Counted from the stretch's first letter, positions 10,443 through 24,207 are shown. The stretch: DNA of 64,000 bases from Rotaria macrura (GCA_900239685.1 OENT01000021.1:124001-188000), one strand, 5' to 3'. The notes: generated from the sequence alone by a model not told the origin. Numbers and translations are program-made.

Positions 10443-12974
10443 GTTTGACTAGGAATTGGCAAAAGTAAGAGAGTACTGCCTTGAGTTTGTCGTCATTCTA
10501 CTTGAGTTGAAATCAGTGAATTCCAATGCAGTTTTAATCTAGTAATTATGAATCAAAAAATGATAGTCAATGATGATCAAATACTTATTCGATTATCGTC
10601 AATATGCATCTTTAAAATCTGTAGAGCTCACTGAAAGGTCAATCCAAATGTGAAAGAAATGCATGCTATATTTTCGGAATGATAATTGAGTGGTCATTAA
10701 ATTTCATATGCGGATAATTTTCAATAAGACACATGTAATTTTCATAAATCTTGCCGCTGAAAGGCTCTAATTGGACAACTAACAACAGTTCATCGGAAAA
10801 TAATCAATATAGAGATATGTAAGTAGGACAAAAAATCACGATCTAATAAAAAGATTAGCCTCTTCGTTTCCTTTGTGAGCAAAAGAGTTATACTCAATTG
10901 TTATTCAAAATCAAAGATAACTCGTTGATAATAATCTTTGATATACTAGTCTTTGTTACGATTCATTCTAGTCGATTAGAGTTCAATATTTGTAATTCTT
11001 CGCTAAAACGTTACCATTTCATCGTTGTATTTCATATATGCAGCGCAATCACAGAATAAGAGATCACTGTTCAAGATATTTTTGAATTAGTGAAATAACT
11101 ATGAGTCATAGTTCAAATTTTTTTTTCACATCTTTGAACTAATATTGATTCACGTCATTCACTCACCCGTTCATTTAAAACAAATATAACGGATAAATAA
11201 ATAAGAAATTATTAGTTTTTCGATAAGATAAAAATTTTATCGAAAAACTCTATTTTCTAAAAATTCAACTTGTAACAAGCTCGAAATACACTTCTTGGAA
11301 AATTTGTATGCTTCTTTTTCAATGTAAACACGATTATTGTGTGATTATGAATTCACAACAAGATCTTTTCATAACTGACAAGCAATCAAATTTTTCAAAC
11401 GGCAACATTTCGATTTTAATTTAACGTCATGGAAATTCAATTAGATACGGAATTCGTTATTGATGAAAATTGTTCTTCCTTTTCAAGAATTTTAAATGTC
11501 GAAAGAAGTATGTAGCCGCTACTGATATGATAAGGTTCTTGTAGTTGTAGTATTCCAGGCTATATAAGACTATTCCTCATCTGGGTTTACTGATAAAGGC
11601 GACTAATAACAGTTCGGATTTTGTGAAACTCATTTTTCACCTAGGTTTTGATTTTTAATATCAAAAAATAATACGTAGGACAAAAAGAACAATTCGAATC
11701 GACTCAAAAAGTACCTTTGTTCGACCAACGCTGTCTTTATTCCGAGAAACTCATTTTTTTGACCTAGAGACAAAGAAAATAACATTTTCGGATGGTAATT
11801 CTTTTCATATAGATATTCATAAAAATATTGCCTCATTCCATAAAGATTTCCAGTTTTCTAGGTCATTTTAAAACCAATCTTTCCGTTCTATACCCCACAG
11901 GAGCCTCTTTCAAATTATAACGCGTAAAAGAAGTCTATGTCCTTTTTCTGTGTCATGCTGTTGACGCCTGCATTTCACTAATAACTTCTTTTGCACAAGC
12001 TCCTCTAGCACTACTTTTCCTCAGATTATTTATATTAATTTAAGATGAATTTGTCATTTTAAATTTAGCTCAAGGTGAGCTCATTATTACGAGATATGCG
12101 TGTTTAAATTGTGCGATACGACATTCCTAATGAAACATGTTTCTTCTAGCAAGAAGAAGAAGTCGGTTCTACTAGTTGCATGATCAGAATCTCATGAAAT
12201 AAATTAAGAAATTTGAAGTCAGCTATTTATTCTTTTATGAATCCTTGAAAATCATCTTTAAAATCCGACTTCATTATAATTTGAAATGAACTTTAATTTT
12301 CTTAACTGATTTAGACAGAATGCATGAAGCTTGAAAAAATACTGGCTGTCTTAGTAATGATACAATGATGGAAGAGCTACGAATCTTGACTGGTTACTAG
12401 GGAATGAATCAATTTAACAAGAAAAATCTCTCTTTTAAATGAATCGCATTTCAATCGAATTTGATTCAAGTCTTTCGTCACCAAAGTCTATTGTCAGTTT
12501 TTTCAAATAGTTTTTCAGATGTGCATGACAATATTCAACCTATTGTACTAGGAAATCGTATCTACGTAACCGAAAAACTCGTTAAGGAAACAGATTCTTC
12601 CACGATGAAAAACTGACTGCTTAAACACAAATAAATATCAAGAATTCACTCGTAAGGTCAACTTTCTTGTCCGAAAATCGAAAGTAGATATTTATTGCTA
12701 CGTGATAGCTGAAGTAAAGCTAACTTCATTTTCTTTGTTGGTAAGTTGCATGATGGATATCAATCGGAAAAGACGTTTTACTTCGTTGTTTCTTCTATAT
12801 ACGTGTAGTAAAACATAATAGAAGATAATAATGAAAACATTTCAATAGACTATGGATTACCATTGAAACTTGAAATTTTTGAATTTTCGTTCATATTAGT
12901 AAAAACATAGTTGGCATCGAAACAGACAGGTTTCATTAGGTTTCTTTTTTTTAATTATTTTCTAGGATACGATG
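10443..12974. other. Gene-free stretch
   Basis: AT-rich DNA without a recognisable exon. A short hairpin with a 13-bp stem (AGTTTTTCGATAA and its complement) lies at about 11214-11249. Nothing else was recognised. Confidence 0.45.
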
Positions 12975-13087
12975 GTGAACGTACTTTGCTCGCTGTCAAA
13001 ACACTTCTTGTTTCTAATAAAGCAGACATGCGTGCCTTAAAATCTTTCTTTGATAGAGTCCCTGGCCCTAATAAGACCATGACATAG
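12966..13087 (+). pseudogene. Possible kinase-like exon remnant
   Basis: A pyrimidine-rich tract ending in TTTTCTAG is followed by about 40 open codons up to a TAG at 13085-13087. The peptide contains LLAVKTLL, resembling the VAVK lysine strand of receptor tyrosine kinase N-lobes, then ALKSFFD in the place of the alpha-C helix. From 13057 the frame runs into the inverted-repeat element, so if it was an exon it appears interrupted there. No glycine loop, catalytic loop or neighbouring exon was seen. This may be chance. Confidence 0.2.
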
Positions 13088-14804
13088 AAAATTACATGGA
13101 ATCATAATGAATTTTAGAAATAAATATGTTGACGCTGTCAAAAATACAGAATTCGTACTTGATATTGAAATAACGGCGTTGTAGTACAGATAAAGGATTA
13201 TCTGCACATGAACACGTGATGTCGAGTAATATGAATGATAGGTAGAGAAAGTTTACCGTACACAAGAGCACACAGTTTTATCATGAATGCACTAGGGAAA
13301 ATTTCTATAAAAATATGCATATGTTTTATATTCATAAAATTCATACAGAAATACATGAAACTATAATCGTCGATTTCTTCGTATGATAAACTATTCTCGG
13401 ATCACTAAAACCAACTGAAGATTGCAGTTGATCGCCGTGATTTTAATTATGAGATCCACTTCTAGGTTGTAAATTAACCAGTATACAATGTTTTCATTTA
13501 CGGTCAATAAAACATTGTTCAGTTTGTATACGTGCTTATTGTCTTACACATGATTATAGAAGGAACTTTTTTTAAATCATTGATATTCCAGGATAGAAGA
13601 AACATTCTGTTTCTATCAGATCGTGTGCTTCATTGTTGTTCTCGAATTATTAATTATCAAAAAGATTTAATATATCTTAGGAAGTTACCAACATGCAGAT
13701 TTATATTGTGACAAAAAGACCAAAATCGCTTTTCTTCGTTTCAATTCGACAAGTATTAGTCGTCGTTTTGTACTTGATATGATAAATCTCTTTGAGCGAC
13801 TTAGAAGCTATAAGATGAATTTTTTACAAGAATCAGATTATATCTAAAAATGGATTCATAATTTCTATGCCTGACAATCATTTGATCAAATTTAGCCTCT
13901 GCAAAATCTTAGTTCTTATGAAGTTTCATGTCAATTGATATAAACAAATAGATCGAGAAGAATTATAATTAGCATCAAATATTGTCAAATTTTCTCTGAA
14001 TATCTAGAGAATGTGAACAACAAATGCGATAGATCTGCTACGACGATCATGGGGACCATATGATTTTTATGACAACAAATAACGGATTCAAAAATTATCC
14101 TGTTGGACAATAAGGTCAGCAGCGATAGACAGTAACTTACAAATCGATTTCTAAACTATTGTCTGCTAATCGTTTAAAAGCCTTACAAGTGCTAGTAAGA
14201 ATCCTCAAGTACAGTTTCCTACTCATGAATTCAATACCTATTAAATAATTGTGTCTCGAAAAATGCTACTGAAGACTGATCTAACAGTTTTAATGTGCAA
14301 CGAGTGAAAAAATATTAATCTTAGTACATTAGTAGATAAGAACTGATCGAGTCAATTTTAGTGAATATTGTGATTGTATTCATCATCAACAGGATTTACC
14401 ATTTAAGATCACGGCGATCAACTGCAATCTTCAGTTGGTTTTAGTGATCCGAGAATAGTTTATCATACGAAGAAATCGACGATTATAGTTTCATATATTT
14501 CTGTATGAATTTTATGAATATAAAACATATGCATATTTTTATAGAAATTTTCCCCAGTGCATTCATGATAAAACTGTGTGCTCTTGTGTACGGTAAACTT
14601 TCTCTACCTATCATTCATATTACTCGACATCACGTGTTCATGTGCGGATAATCCTTTATCTGTACTACAACGCCGTTATTTCAATATCAAGTATGAATTC
14701 TGTATTTCTGACAGCGTCAACATATTTATTTCTAAAATCCATTGTGATTCCATGTAATTTTCTATGTGATGATCTTATTAGGGCCAAGGATTCCATACTG
14801 TTTT
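13057..14804. mobile_element. Long-arm inverted-repeat element, about 1.7 kb
   Basis: The arms at about 13057-13447 and 14401-14792 are reverse complements over roughly 390 bp with only scattered differences, so they are recent or kept alike. Outer ends read A(G/A)TCC(C/T)TGGCCCTAATAAG. The about 950-bp interior has no long frame. TTTGATAG at 13049-13056 recurs at 14805-14812 and could be an 8-bp target duplication, but the right end carries about 12 extra bases, so the boundary is uncertain. It is likely a non-autonomous DNA element with long terminal repeats, or an inverted duplication. Confidence 0.65.
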
Positions 14805-17800
14805 TTTGATAGGTTAACTAGTACTCCCTAAATGTAGGATAATAGTCTCAAATTATGTAAAATATACTCTTATAAACTGGCAAGCAGTTATCTGCATACT
14901 GGAATCATATTTCAATTCAAATTTGAGATTCTTCCCGGCGAAATATCAAATTGATCATTGTCGATTAGTTTAAAGTAACTCAATTAAATTCGAAATAGCT
15001 AACCATGGTCTGTTAAATGATTTTTTTGTTGAAAACTATGAAGAACGACTCGGTTCTGCTATCAAGATCTTATCAGTTGCTGACATCATAAAACCGTAGG
15101 AATATTTAGTTATTGTCAAAAAATCTACACGCGGATGTCTAATAAGTACAAGATAATTTTCAGCTCGACTTATATTTCAAAAATATCCTTTTTTTGATAA
15201 CTTTTATGAAATCTCATATTTTTATAACACTCTTTTGGAAAACATAATTGATGAAATCTGAAAATCGTAAGGAAATCATATCACAATATAAAAAGGAACT
15301 AAAGTAGAGTACAGACACTTCAATATTACGAGTTTTCTTTGAATTTTTAGATGAAAATTTTGAATCGTCGTTCGTGATTAACGTCAGCATGTATGAAATG
15401 TGACAGATGAAAGATTACTTTCGAAATACGAACGGAATAAACGGTTTTTCGAAGGAAAACAGTCAAGTTTAGATAAGAATTTCTATCGAACAACAGTTGA
15501 TACAACTGCATTAGTCGATAAGTTATCTAGGAGAAAACGAATGCTTATTTCTCATAGATAATTCACATGAATTAAATCTTGAATTGGTGTCCTTTAAGAA
15601 TAAATTTCAATATCTATTTCAGTCTTATTATTTTCAATGGCTTTTATTCATAATTATATGATCTTATTATCTCTTCAGCCTTTATTGTTTTACTACGTTT
15701 TTACAATTAATCCATGAAAACTTCTGTTATTGCTGTAGGCTAAATTTTTATATCAACTTAAGTATAAAAGAAAATGAAAGTAGAAAAATTTGAAAAAAAA
15801 TAACGAAGTCCTTACACTAATTTTAAACTATTTCTTAAAATGTATTAAGATGAAAGACAAGACTGTTTTATAATGCCTGAAGTTCTCTTGTTTTTAATAA
15901 AAGAAAAAACATGAAAGGTAATGGCTCATTTTTATCAAACACGATTCTACTCAATCATATTTCATATTTACTTGGCTTTTTTTGTTTATTACGAACTGCA
16001 TATAACCAAATAGTACTTATTTGATCTCCAAGATATTATATACACTTTTTTTAATATATATATATATAATTCAGTAGTGGTACGCAAATATTTATCATTT
16101 ACAATACGCAAATGATTCAAAATATTTTTGTCCATTTCAAACTTTAAAGCATGTATGTTGACTTATGATTCTATTTTTTTCTGCTGATTAATCGCAGTTG
16201 TGTAATTCTATTTAGCTTTTAGTGGAACTCGACGTTTTTTTTTTATCAACAGAAGACAAAATAAATAATAATGCTGCACTCAATATGTAATGCCATTCAT
16301 TATAAACCACGCTTTCATCGTTCGTGCTCAGTAAAATATTTCACTAAACCGATAGTGGGCATGTATTTGATCATAGGCATTGAGTAGTATCGTAGAGATG
16401 AAGCTTTACTCAAATACAACATCTAAGTCATGTGTGAAGTTGTTGTTTTTCTGAAAATAAAAAATCTTCATTAAATTAATACTCCTCATCCATCTTTCCG
16501 ATAGGCAAGGGTGAGAAAAAATCGCACGCCATCGAACTAGAATTTTGTATGATTAGAGGGAGTATTTTACGAGGGATACAGATAAATATACGTGTATATT
16601 CATTTATGTCACAGATTCAACATAATTTCATAAACTAGCAGGTACCCATTTGGTGAAGCATGTTGCTTTAAATTTCCAAAGGCATTCTAACTCAAGACAG
16701 TAAGTCGATCCTCTTTTATTTTAACAAAGATACTTGCAGCCAATCGTGCTGGTCGCCCTTGGTTTTTTTATTTTCTTGTACTTTTATGAAATTTTCAAGG
16801 TAAAGCCTGGAGAAAAAATGCAAAATACTATTGAAATGTTAGTCCACTGCAAAGAATAACGAACAAAGAAAAACAGTTCTTTAGTCCTATTTATCAAAGC
16901 CTTTTTAACAAGAAAAGGATAAATATAATATACTGAATATCTCCAGTCCGAAATCTTTTCTTATCCGTAAAGAAGTAAATTGAGTCTATTATCTCAGTTC
17001 GAGATAAAAATTATAGCGGAAGCTATTTTATCAATTATACTGATCGAGTACGACAATTATTGAAACTCTGAAATAGAGCAAAAATCGATCGAAGATTGAA
17101 AACCTTTTCCCTAATAGAGATGGTTTGACACTAGTCATAGATGGATATAATTCCATTTCAACACCATTGATGTATACGATTGAGAACTTGATAATAAACA
17201 TTGCTTGAATTTTATGTTTCTGATCAAAACATAAGTTTTTTTTTTCTTTAAAAGTTAAATAACTCGTTAGGTTATATTTCAAATAAGAAATCAATATTGA
17301 TGACAATGCTTCTTAAATCTAATTATTAACTCATGCAAAAATTCAAAACAATGTTTTTTTTCAGTCACACAAAACTAAAATAGGAGAATCGTGTTTTGTA
17401 CAAGTAATTGACAAACAGAATGGTATTTGATCATATTTATATCTAGAAAACATTTAATTACATTTGCAAATTATTCGACATTGCTAGAGTCTTTTAGTAA
17501 ATACAATTAAATTTCGTACTAGAACATGTGCCGTCAGTCTTCTTAGCTTATTGGTCTTTTATTAAAATTATTTGGTTTAATATGTTTCGAGTAGATGTTA
17601 TCTTATACGAGCCCGTCAACATGAAAAAGAATTCAAAAGTAGCTGTTACTAATTAGCACGTTCCGTCTTTGAGAATAAGAGACATGAACTTTTTTTAATA
17701 GTTACTTTAATAGAGAATGTTTTTCATCGAATTTCTATTTGTGGCCGTTGATTCTTGATTCCGCTTTTTTTACTACCCTATTATTTACGATGATAATTTA

Positions 17801-18180
17801 TCATTTTCAAATGCGGATTCGCTCTTTAAGTTCAAACTTTTTTCTTTCCTTCCTTCTCTTAGTTAGTTTCCCATAATAGCAACTACTATTTAAACAAGTA
17901 AATACTTCATTTATAGTAATGCTTGACAGATATACATGCATGTCTGTTCAACTAGTGTATGAACAGAACATTTGATTTAGCGAATGCATAGAAAGAGAAT
18001 CGAAGACAAAGAAAAACATGTATTGTACACTATGGCGACCTTATGAAACACATATGCGCAAAAATTTAACCTTGGTTGTGACCGATGGATGTTGACCGCC
18101 ACTCTTCTTGCTAACAAACATAGATGAACAAACGCGCGAGCACACATTATGTATAAACTTATCGAACGAGCAAGAAAGAA
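14805..18180. other. Gene-free stretch
   Basis: AT-rich DNA with a short (TA)n tract at about 16052-16070. Frames of 80-90 codons on the minus strand (for example 17031-17306) have no recognisable domain and look like chance. Confidence 0.45.
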
Positions 18181-18660
18181 CGATTGTATGCATGTGTGTT
18201 CACGCGATTGCATTGCGTCCGGTTGACCTTGGTCAGAGAGAGAAGAAAAAGGAGGGAGGAAGAGACAGAGAGAGAAAGTAAAGACTCATATTGTACCATC
18301 GGTCATTTTACAGTTGTGTTCAAGGTCATTAAAACTTGTTTGCCTTCATGCAAACGCTATAAAACACGAACGATATTTTATGACAAAGATTCCAATTTTT
18401 TATACGATGAATATTATTGATCATGTAAGTTGTAAAAGAATAGATTGATATTTGCGTCACATAAAACGAGGGAAAAGAAAACAGCAAATTATTTGCTTAC
18501 ATCTACTAGAATTCTTGTCATCGACGTGCTATTATTAACAAGATGGATCTTACACACACATCTATATAATTTTTTTTTCGGTGACTGCATGAGATGAGAC
18601 AAAAAAGACGAGCAAGGACATGAAAACAAGTCGGCTTAGACGCGACTATATAACGTAATA

Positions 18661-18668
18661 TTACATAA
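18661..18668. promoter_or_regulatory. Near-consensus PAR-bZIP site
   Basis: TTACATAA (reverse complement TTATGTAA) is the core bound by PAR and NFIL3/CES-2 type bZIP proteins. It lies about 640 bp upstream of the first bZIP start codon. One flanking base departs from the full consensus. Confidence 0.3.
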
Positions 18669-18769
18669 AAATGAAATAGAAATATAAGTCGAGGGAGGTG
18701 GCAAGACAGGAAGAAAAATAATGAGATGCGAGATGAGAGAGAAAGAAAGAAAGAAAAAAACTAAGAGAA

Positions 18770-18779
18770 GTTACATAAT
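18770..18779 (-). promoter_or_regulatory. Perfect PAR-bZIP consensus site
   Basis: GTTACATAAT reads ATTATGTAAC on the minus strand, matching RTTAYGTAAY at all ten positions. It lies about 530 bp upstream of the first bZIP start codon. Since the downstream gene encodes a bZIP expected to bind this motif, auto- or cross-regulation is plausible but is an inference. Confidence 0.4.
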
Positions 18780-19309
18780 TCGATTTGACAGAAAAACACG
18801 TCTAACGTCGGGAAACAGAACGCTGTCTAGCACAACAATAATACGAACAACGACAGAGAACTAGCTAAAGTAGTAAAGACTTGCTTGTCTCGTTCTGTAT
18901 GTTGGAAGTTAATGCCAAAACTACAGAACGTATGTTCTGTCTGTCGTCCTTAACTTACGCAAGAGAAAAGCAACAAAACAGAAAACTACTGCTACTGCCT
19001 ATGACGTCGACTATTAATGGTCTAATGTAATCGCACATACGCAAGTAAAAGGAAAAAACGACGCAAGAGAAGATAGAAACGAGAGAAAGAAGAAAAGGGG
19101 AGGAAAAAGAATCAAATCACGCAATCGCCGTTCTCCGTCATCGGACGCCACCAAAAACATATTATTCGCTTTCTTCCATACTCAGCACTCACAAGGTCGT
19201 TTTGTGTGGATTGATAGTGTTGTTGTTGTTGTTGGACGACAATAACAAGTTTTCCCGGTGAAGTTCGTAATAACAGAACATAATTCCAAATATCATCGAT
19301 AATTAGAGA

Positions 19310-20647
19310 ATGGTAAGTTCTCTAAGTCAGAATAACCTAATTAGATATCAACGAATTTGTTTCGATTAATATGTAATTATTAAAAAAAACGAAGTGAATG
19401 ACGTGATATCTGTAAATATCTGTTGTATACATAGAAGATATATCTTTTTGCTTTCTTTTATATTTCAGGTTGGTCCCGTAAAAAATGAAGAATCATCAAT
19501 AAGCTCTAACGTAGATATTACTCAACAACAACAACATTATAGGCTACAGTTACTGGCACAAGCTGTTGAAAAAGTAGAAAGTGAGTGTTCACAAAAAGCA
19601 CTTAGTTCAATAACATCTGCTCCTAAAAAACAACAACAACGTCAAAATCCAATCGATTCTCTTTCCATGACATCAGCATCATCACAACAGCAAGAACTAT
19701 TAATGCAATTACTTGCTCAACAAAATGTTGCCGCAGTAGTGGCAGCAGCTGCTGCTGCTGCTGCAGCCCAACGACAAATTCAACAACAAAAACTAGAGCC
19801 AATATCACCACCATCAACATCATCGGCATCATCAACAGCTGAAAGTCCAATAGATTTTTCTTCTCGTCGTTCAACAGATGATATCAATGAATGTTTAACA
19901 CCAACATCATTATCACCATTACCAAATACACAACAACAATTTCTGTCATCAATGTTACAAAATCTTCAGTCAACAAATAGTTTTCCATTTTTATTGACCA
20001 ACAAAAATGGTAAACCAACACGACCATTCAAAGCATATCCACGAGAACCATTAATGTTGCCACTTGGATTTTGTCATAATGCAACATCGGAACAAACAAA
20101 TATTCTTAGTGAAGCAGCTAGCCGTGCAGTAACAAATCGCAAACGACTTAATCAGACGCAAGAACGTCTTAAACAACGTTTACAACACCAACAACAGAAC
20201 CAGCAGCAGCAACAACAACAACAACAACAGCAACAACAACAATTATTAAATACAACACATTTTATATCTTCATCTGGTACACAAATTTTGCAACCGCCGA
20301 AAAAACGACATCGAATGATGGAAAATCCCGTTGAAAATGATGAAAAACCTCTAGCTCAAGAACATAATGATGAAACACTTGATGCAATCAAAGATGATAC
20401 TTATTGGGAACGACGACGAAAGAATAATGAAGCTGCTAAACGTAGCCGAGATGCACGACGGGCAAAAGAGGATGAAATTGCTTTAAGGTAAAAAGAAAAA
20501 GATGAATCACCATAAATAATATTTCTTTTAATATGTGTATCTAGAGCGGCTATTCTGGAACAAGAAAATATCAAACTACGTCTTGAATTATCACAATTGA
20601 AACAAGAAACTGCTAAATTACGATGTATGATTCATGCTTCTTCATAG
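19310..20647 (+). CDS. PAR/CES-2/Giant-type bZIP transcription factor, copy 1
   Basis: A three-exon model: ATG at 19310-19312, 19469-20487 and 20545-20647, giving 374 residues. The first intron (GTAAGT) directly follows the ATG, which has an in-frame TAG two codons upstream. The second intron splits the Arg codon at the end of the basic region. N-terminal half: Gln- and Ala-rich, with PIDFS at 128-132, resembling the PxDLS motif that recruits the CtBP corepressor. The motif KPTRPFKAYPRE begins at 183. A poly-Gln run lies near 260-280. Basic region is about 313-341 (NNEAAKRSRDARR core); the zipper follows to about 370 with AAILEQEN. It should bind DNA as a dimer in the nucleus at TTAYGTAA-like sites. 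Only the last exon completes the zipper, so an exon-2-only reading would be a truncated protein. An AATAAA lies at 21338. Orthology to HLF/TEF, NFIL3, CES-2 or Giant is not resolved. Confidence 0.9.
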
Positions 20648-21091
20648 TCATATGTTTGTATAAATATGTTTGTATGTAAGTTATGTGCGTTTCTCATGTT
20701 AGACTCGGTGACGATCAATCTTTTTTCTGCTAAAGTATTCATTTATTTCTTATTCATCGAGTTGTTCGACTTTTCTTTCTTTTTATCTGCTAAGCAGTCT
20801 TGAAATACAAATACAAGAGCCGAGCTCTTCGAAATGTATTCATATGTCTATTGCAATGGACTGATTGCTCTGCTTGAGTGTTGTTTTCTGAGCTCTTTGT
20901 TGTATTTGACATTAACAATGACTTATCTCGTTTTTTTTCCTATTGTGCTGTGTGCAAGTGGCCATCTTTTTATTAGTGCGTTCTCCATTTATGGATATGC
21001 TTTATTATAACATTTCATAATATCGTTTACGTTTTAGATTTTTTCTTGTTTTTTACGCAATATCTGGTACTTTTTCATTTTTCGTTCTGTT

Positions 21092-21140
21092 GTGCGTGCG
21101 TGCGTGCGTGCGTGCGTGCATGTGTGTGTGTGTATATGGG
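21092..21140. repeat. TGCG/TG microsatellite
   Basis: Tandem TGCG units run into TG units in the 3' region of bZIP copy 1. Confidence 0.85.
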
Positions 21141-22543
21141 TGGGTGTTTCATTTAGAGTTGATTAGAATCCAATTTGTATTCGTTTCTGCTATTGTGTCA
21201 TACTTTGTTTGTTTATTGTTTTTTTTTAATGTACACAAAACAACAATCTCATTGAATGCGTATATATGGATATATATGTATTGGCGCGAGCTGTTGCTCT
21301 TCTGTCATATTCTAATGGACAAAAATTTTTCTTTTGAAATAAAGGTATGAATTGAGTTTCATTATGGATAAAAATAAATCCGATATTATAATGGAAAAAA
21401 AAACGTTTATTTCCAATGTGAAATGTTTACTTAGTGAAACTAGACAGATGTAATTCATCTCATTCGTCCGCAATCGCAGTTCATCAGTACATGAATCTCT
21501 CATCGCTCTAAAGAGAGATTTTGACGATTGAAAAATATTTATTCACCTATTGAAAGTTCATTTAACGACATAAGTTTTTATTTAAGTTGCTATTACGAAC
21601 TTGTGAACCATATGCATAAGATAATTAAGCAATCTAAATTAGTCTTGTTCTATGATAAAACGTGTAGGCTTCGATATTTTTACATATATATTGTAATTGC
21701 ATTGCTTTTCTAGCATGTTCGAGTTGCTAGAGAATCTGATGACACATGACATGTGTACTAATATAATAGCCATGGGTAAACGATACAAAAATATTTATTC
21801 GGACTATGATTTGATATTATTATATTCATACTGTGTCACGAATCATCAACAACATGATATATGTAGTTTTTTAAATATTTTTTCTTCCGACGAAAATTTC
21901 CCTTTATTGAATAGAATACAAGTACAGTTAATAGTTAAGATATATAACTTTGTGACGTTACGGTGAGTGCAAGAAGTCTTTTTCCGCACTGTAAACTATG
22001 AACTTTTTATTTCAATATCTCACTATAGACATAAGCAACTATGTTTTGACTTGACTGGTAGTTTGTGCTTCATTATATAAGTGCTTAGGTCATCTTCATT
22101 CAATTATCTAGAGAAAAAACATCGCATTCTTGTTATCACAAGTAATTTATCAAGGATTATTGATTATGAAAACAGATAATTGAACTTGAAATTTAAGTTA
22201 TCTGTGCAAAACCCAACATTAAAAATTATCAAACAAGTTTGCTTGGAGAAGAAAAAAAAAGTGATTGTCTAATCTATGCAATTTTCCGATAAGATCTCTA
22301 TTCTATATGCATTAGTTTATCAAAAATTGTTCATTGATGCAAAAACATTTAAAAGTCTAATATTTCTTTAGAAATAGCTCGTCTCTATGAGCTTATGAAT
22401 CCACCGAATGTGATCATAAGTGATCTTATTCAATAGTTCACACAGTGAGAAATAAAGATCAAAGATACTTCATATCGTAATTGTCTCGAGAGAGATTATA
22501 TGAAAGCATGAAAAAAAACAATTTTTTTTACGTCCCATTTCAA

Positions 22544-22565
22544 CCAAACAAACAAACAAACAAAC
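22544..22565. repeat. AAAC tandem repeat
   Basis: About five tandem AAAC units in the spacer between the two bZIP genes. Confidence 0.8.
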
Positions 22566-24199
22566 ACTTGTTATACGTGGAAATGAAAATTCATTTTTTT
22601 TTCTTGTTCCGCTCAATCACATTACTTCCATATGTTCAAATATAAGCAGTTTTTTTCTATCATCTATGACCTTTCACATCATCATCATTATTTCAACATA
22701 ACACAATTAATCATTTCAGTCTTCCTACGTTCTTTATAATTTTTCTCCTTTTCATATTCAATTCAATTCCGCTAGACATCTGTTTTTGAATACATATTTT
22801 TTATTCAATGATGCAAAGATTACCTAAACAGATTGAAACATGTAATTATTGAAACAAACATCCGCTAGATGTAATTCTTCAAGATCATAATCGTATCAAG
22901 GTCTTTCTCATTGGTCTATTTTCGACACTAAAATTGATTGGGTATAAAAACAGACAGAACAAACTTGCAATTTAATATCGCTCTTCACACGCATGTGTGA
23001 CAAGGTCACATTATGTTGCTCAACGATCATTACACTGTATCATATAACACATGATAATCATGGAAAATTAAGACAGTTGAGTTCATATAAATGTAGATGT
23101 TAAATCTTTGAAAAGGGAGAAGATATTGAGAAATAAAAACCGTTTTCGAAACAACGAAAGCAAAATATTGATGATGATCTGTGAAGAATATGAACATATT
23201 TAACTAATGAGAACGAATAAAAAATATCTACAATCTGAAGATAGTCGTATGTATTACGGCAAGATCCTGTTGTTTTACTTAGATTAGAAAGAAATATTTA
23301 CTTCGGTACATTTGCAAGTCAGCGAGATCTACGTACTTTTATGAGTTCTCTCAATTAGATAAATTAATTTATAGGATGCTGCCGGTATGAACAAGAGATT
23401 TGATTTTTAAAAAAAGTTTCCCTGTTTACACATAGACTAGTTATACTTTTGTTTTTGAAATGGTTCTTTTAAATTTTCTTCAGCGAAAAACTATGTTGAA
23501 CAATTTATTTTAAGTCCCTAATTACAACGTTCTCTTTTAGATTCTTCCCTAATTGCTCACATAATCCGAGCTAGTGAAAATAAACACGAACACAAATAAT
23601 TATGTATCAAAGTGAACATAGCAGTTTGTAAACATTATCTTTGTCAACATGAATCATACGTCAAGCACCGTGTTATGCGTTACAGTTCTACTTTAGAGAA
23701 ATATACAACGTTCACATCATCATAATACTTGATCGTAAGAGTTCTTCATTTACAATAGAAAATATTTATCTCGTTCCTTAGTTACTCTCTAAATAAATAC
23801 AATTCTTTTCTTGTGTGAAATGATCAAGATCCGTTTTTTTCTCTCACACAATGAGTAATTAGTGTACATAGAGTGACCAGTGACCTATGTATACAAAATG
23901 ACGATCCAATCTTTTTTTTCTGCTATGCGGCATGTTCGTTCTTCTTCTTTTTCATTCACATCGATCACCAAAGAGCTCAAGCTGTGTTCGCTTGTGCATG
24001 TTGAACGTAGTGTTATTTAATTCTCTTTCCTTATTTTTTTTTCGTTCATACACATAGCATGACCTTGAGTATGTGAGCAAACTGATGGTCAAATATTTTT
24101 TCTTCTCTTTCGCTGACCTCACTATTCATCCTCATAATCGACAGGGGTCAGCAATCTTTTGCTTTATCGCTCACACGGAAGAGAGCCGTTAGAACGACC

Positions 24200-24207
24200 T
24201 TGCGCAA
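24200..24207. promoter_or_regulatory. TTGCGCAA palindrome upstream of bZIP copy 2
   Basis: TTGCGCAA is the classic palindromic site of C/EBP-type bZIP proteins and is also tolerated by related bZIPs. It lies about 100 bp upstream of the start codon of copy 2. Function is inferred. Confidence 0.35.

Larger units (their letters stand above)
18181..19309 (+). promoter_or_regulatory. 5' flank and likely 5' UTR of first bZIP gene
   Basis: The region becomes purine-rich (GA-rich blocks near 18235-18281 and 18690-18770) and contains ACGT-centred motifs and bZIP-type sites just before the start codon. This fits a promoter plus a long 5' UTR, but no transcription start can be fixed from sequence. Confidence 0.4.

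Noticed and set aside
17031-17306. 91-codon minus-strand frame
   Set aside because: Low-complexity hydrophobic/Lys-rich peptide with no motif or splice context; expected by chance in AT-rich DNA.
19394-19468. Alternative N-terminus of bZIP copy 1 from an ATG-less upstream start
   Set aside because: This is the intron before the acceptor TATTTCAG; the ATG at 19310 followed by GTAAGT joins in phase to exon 2.
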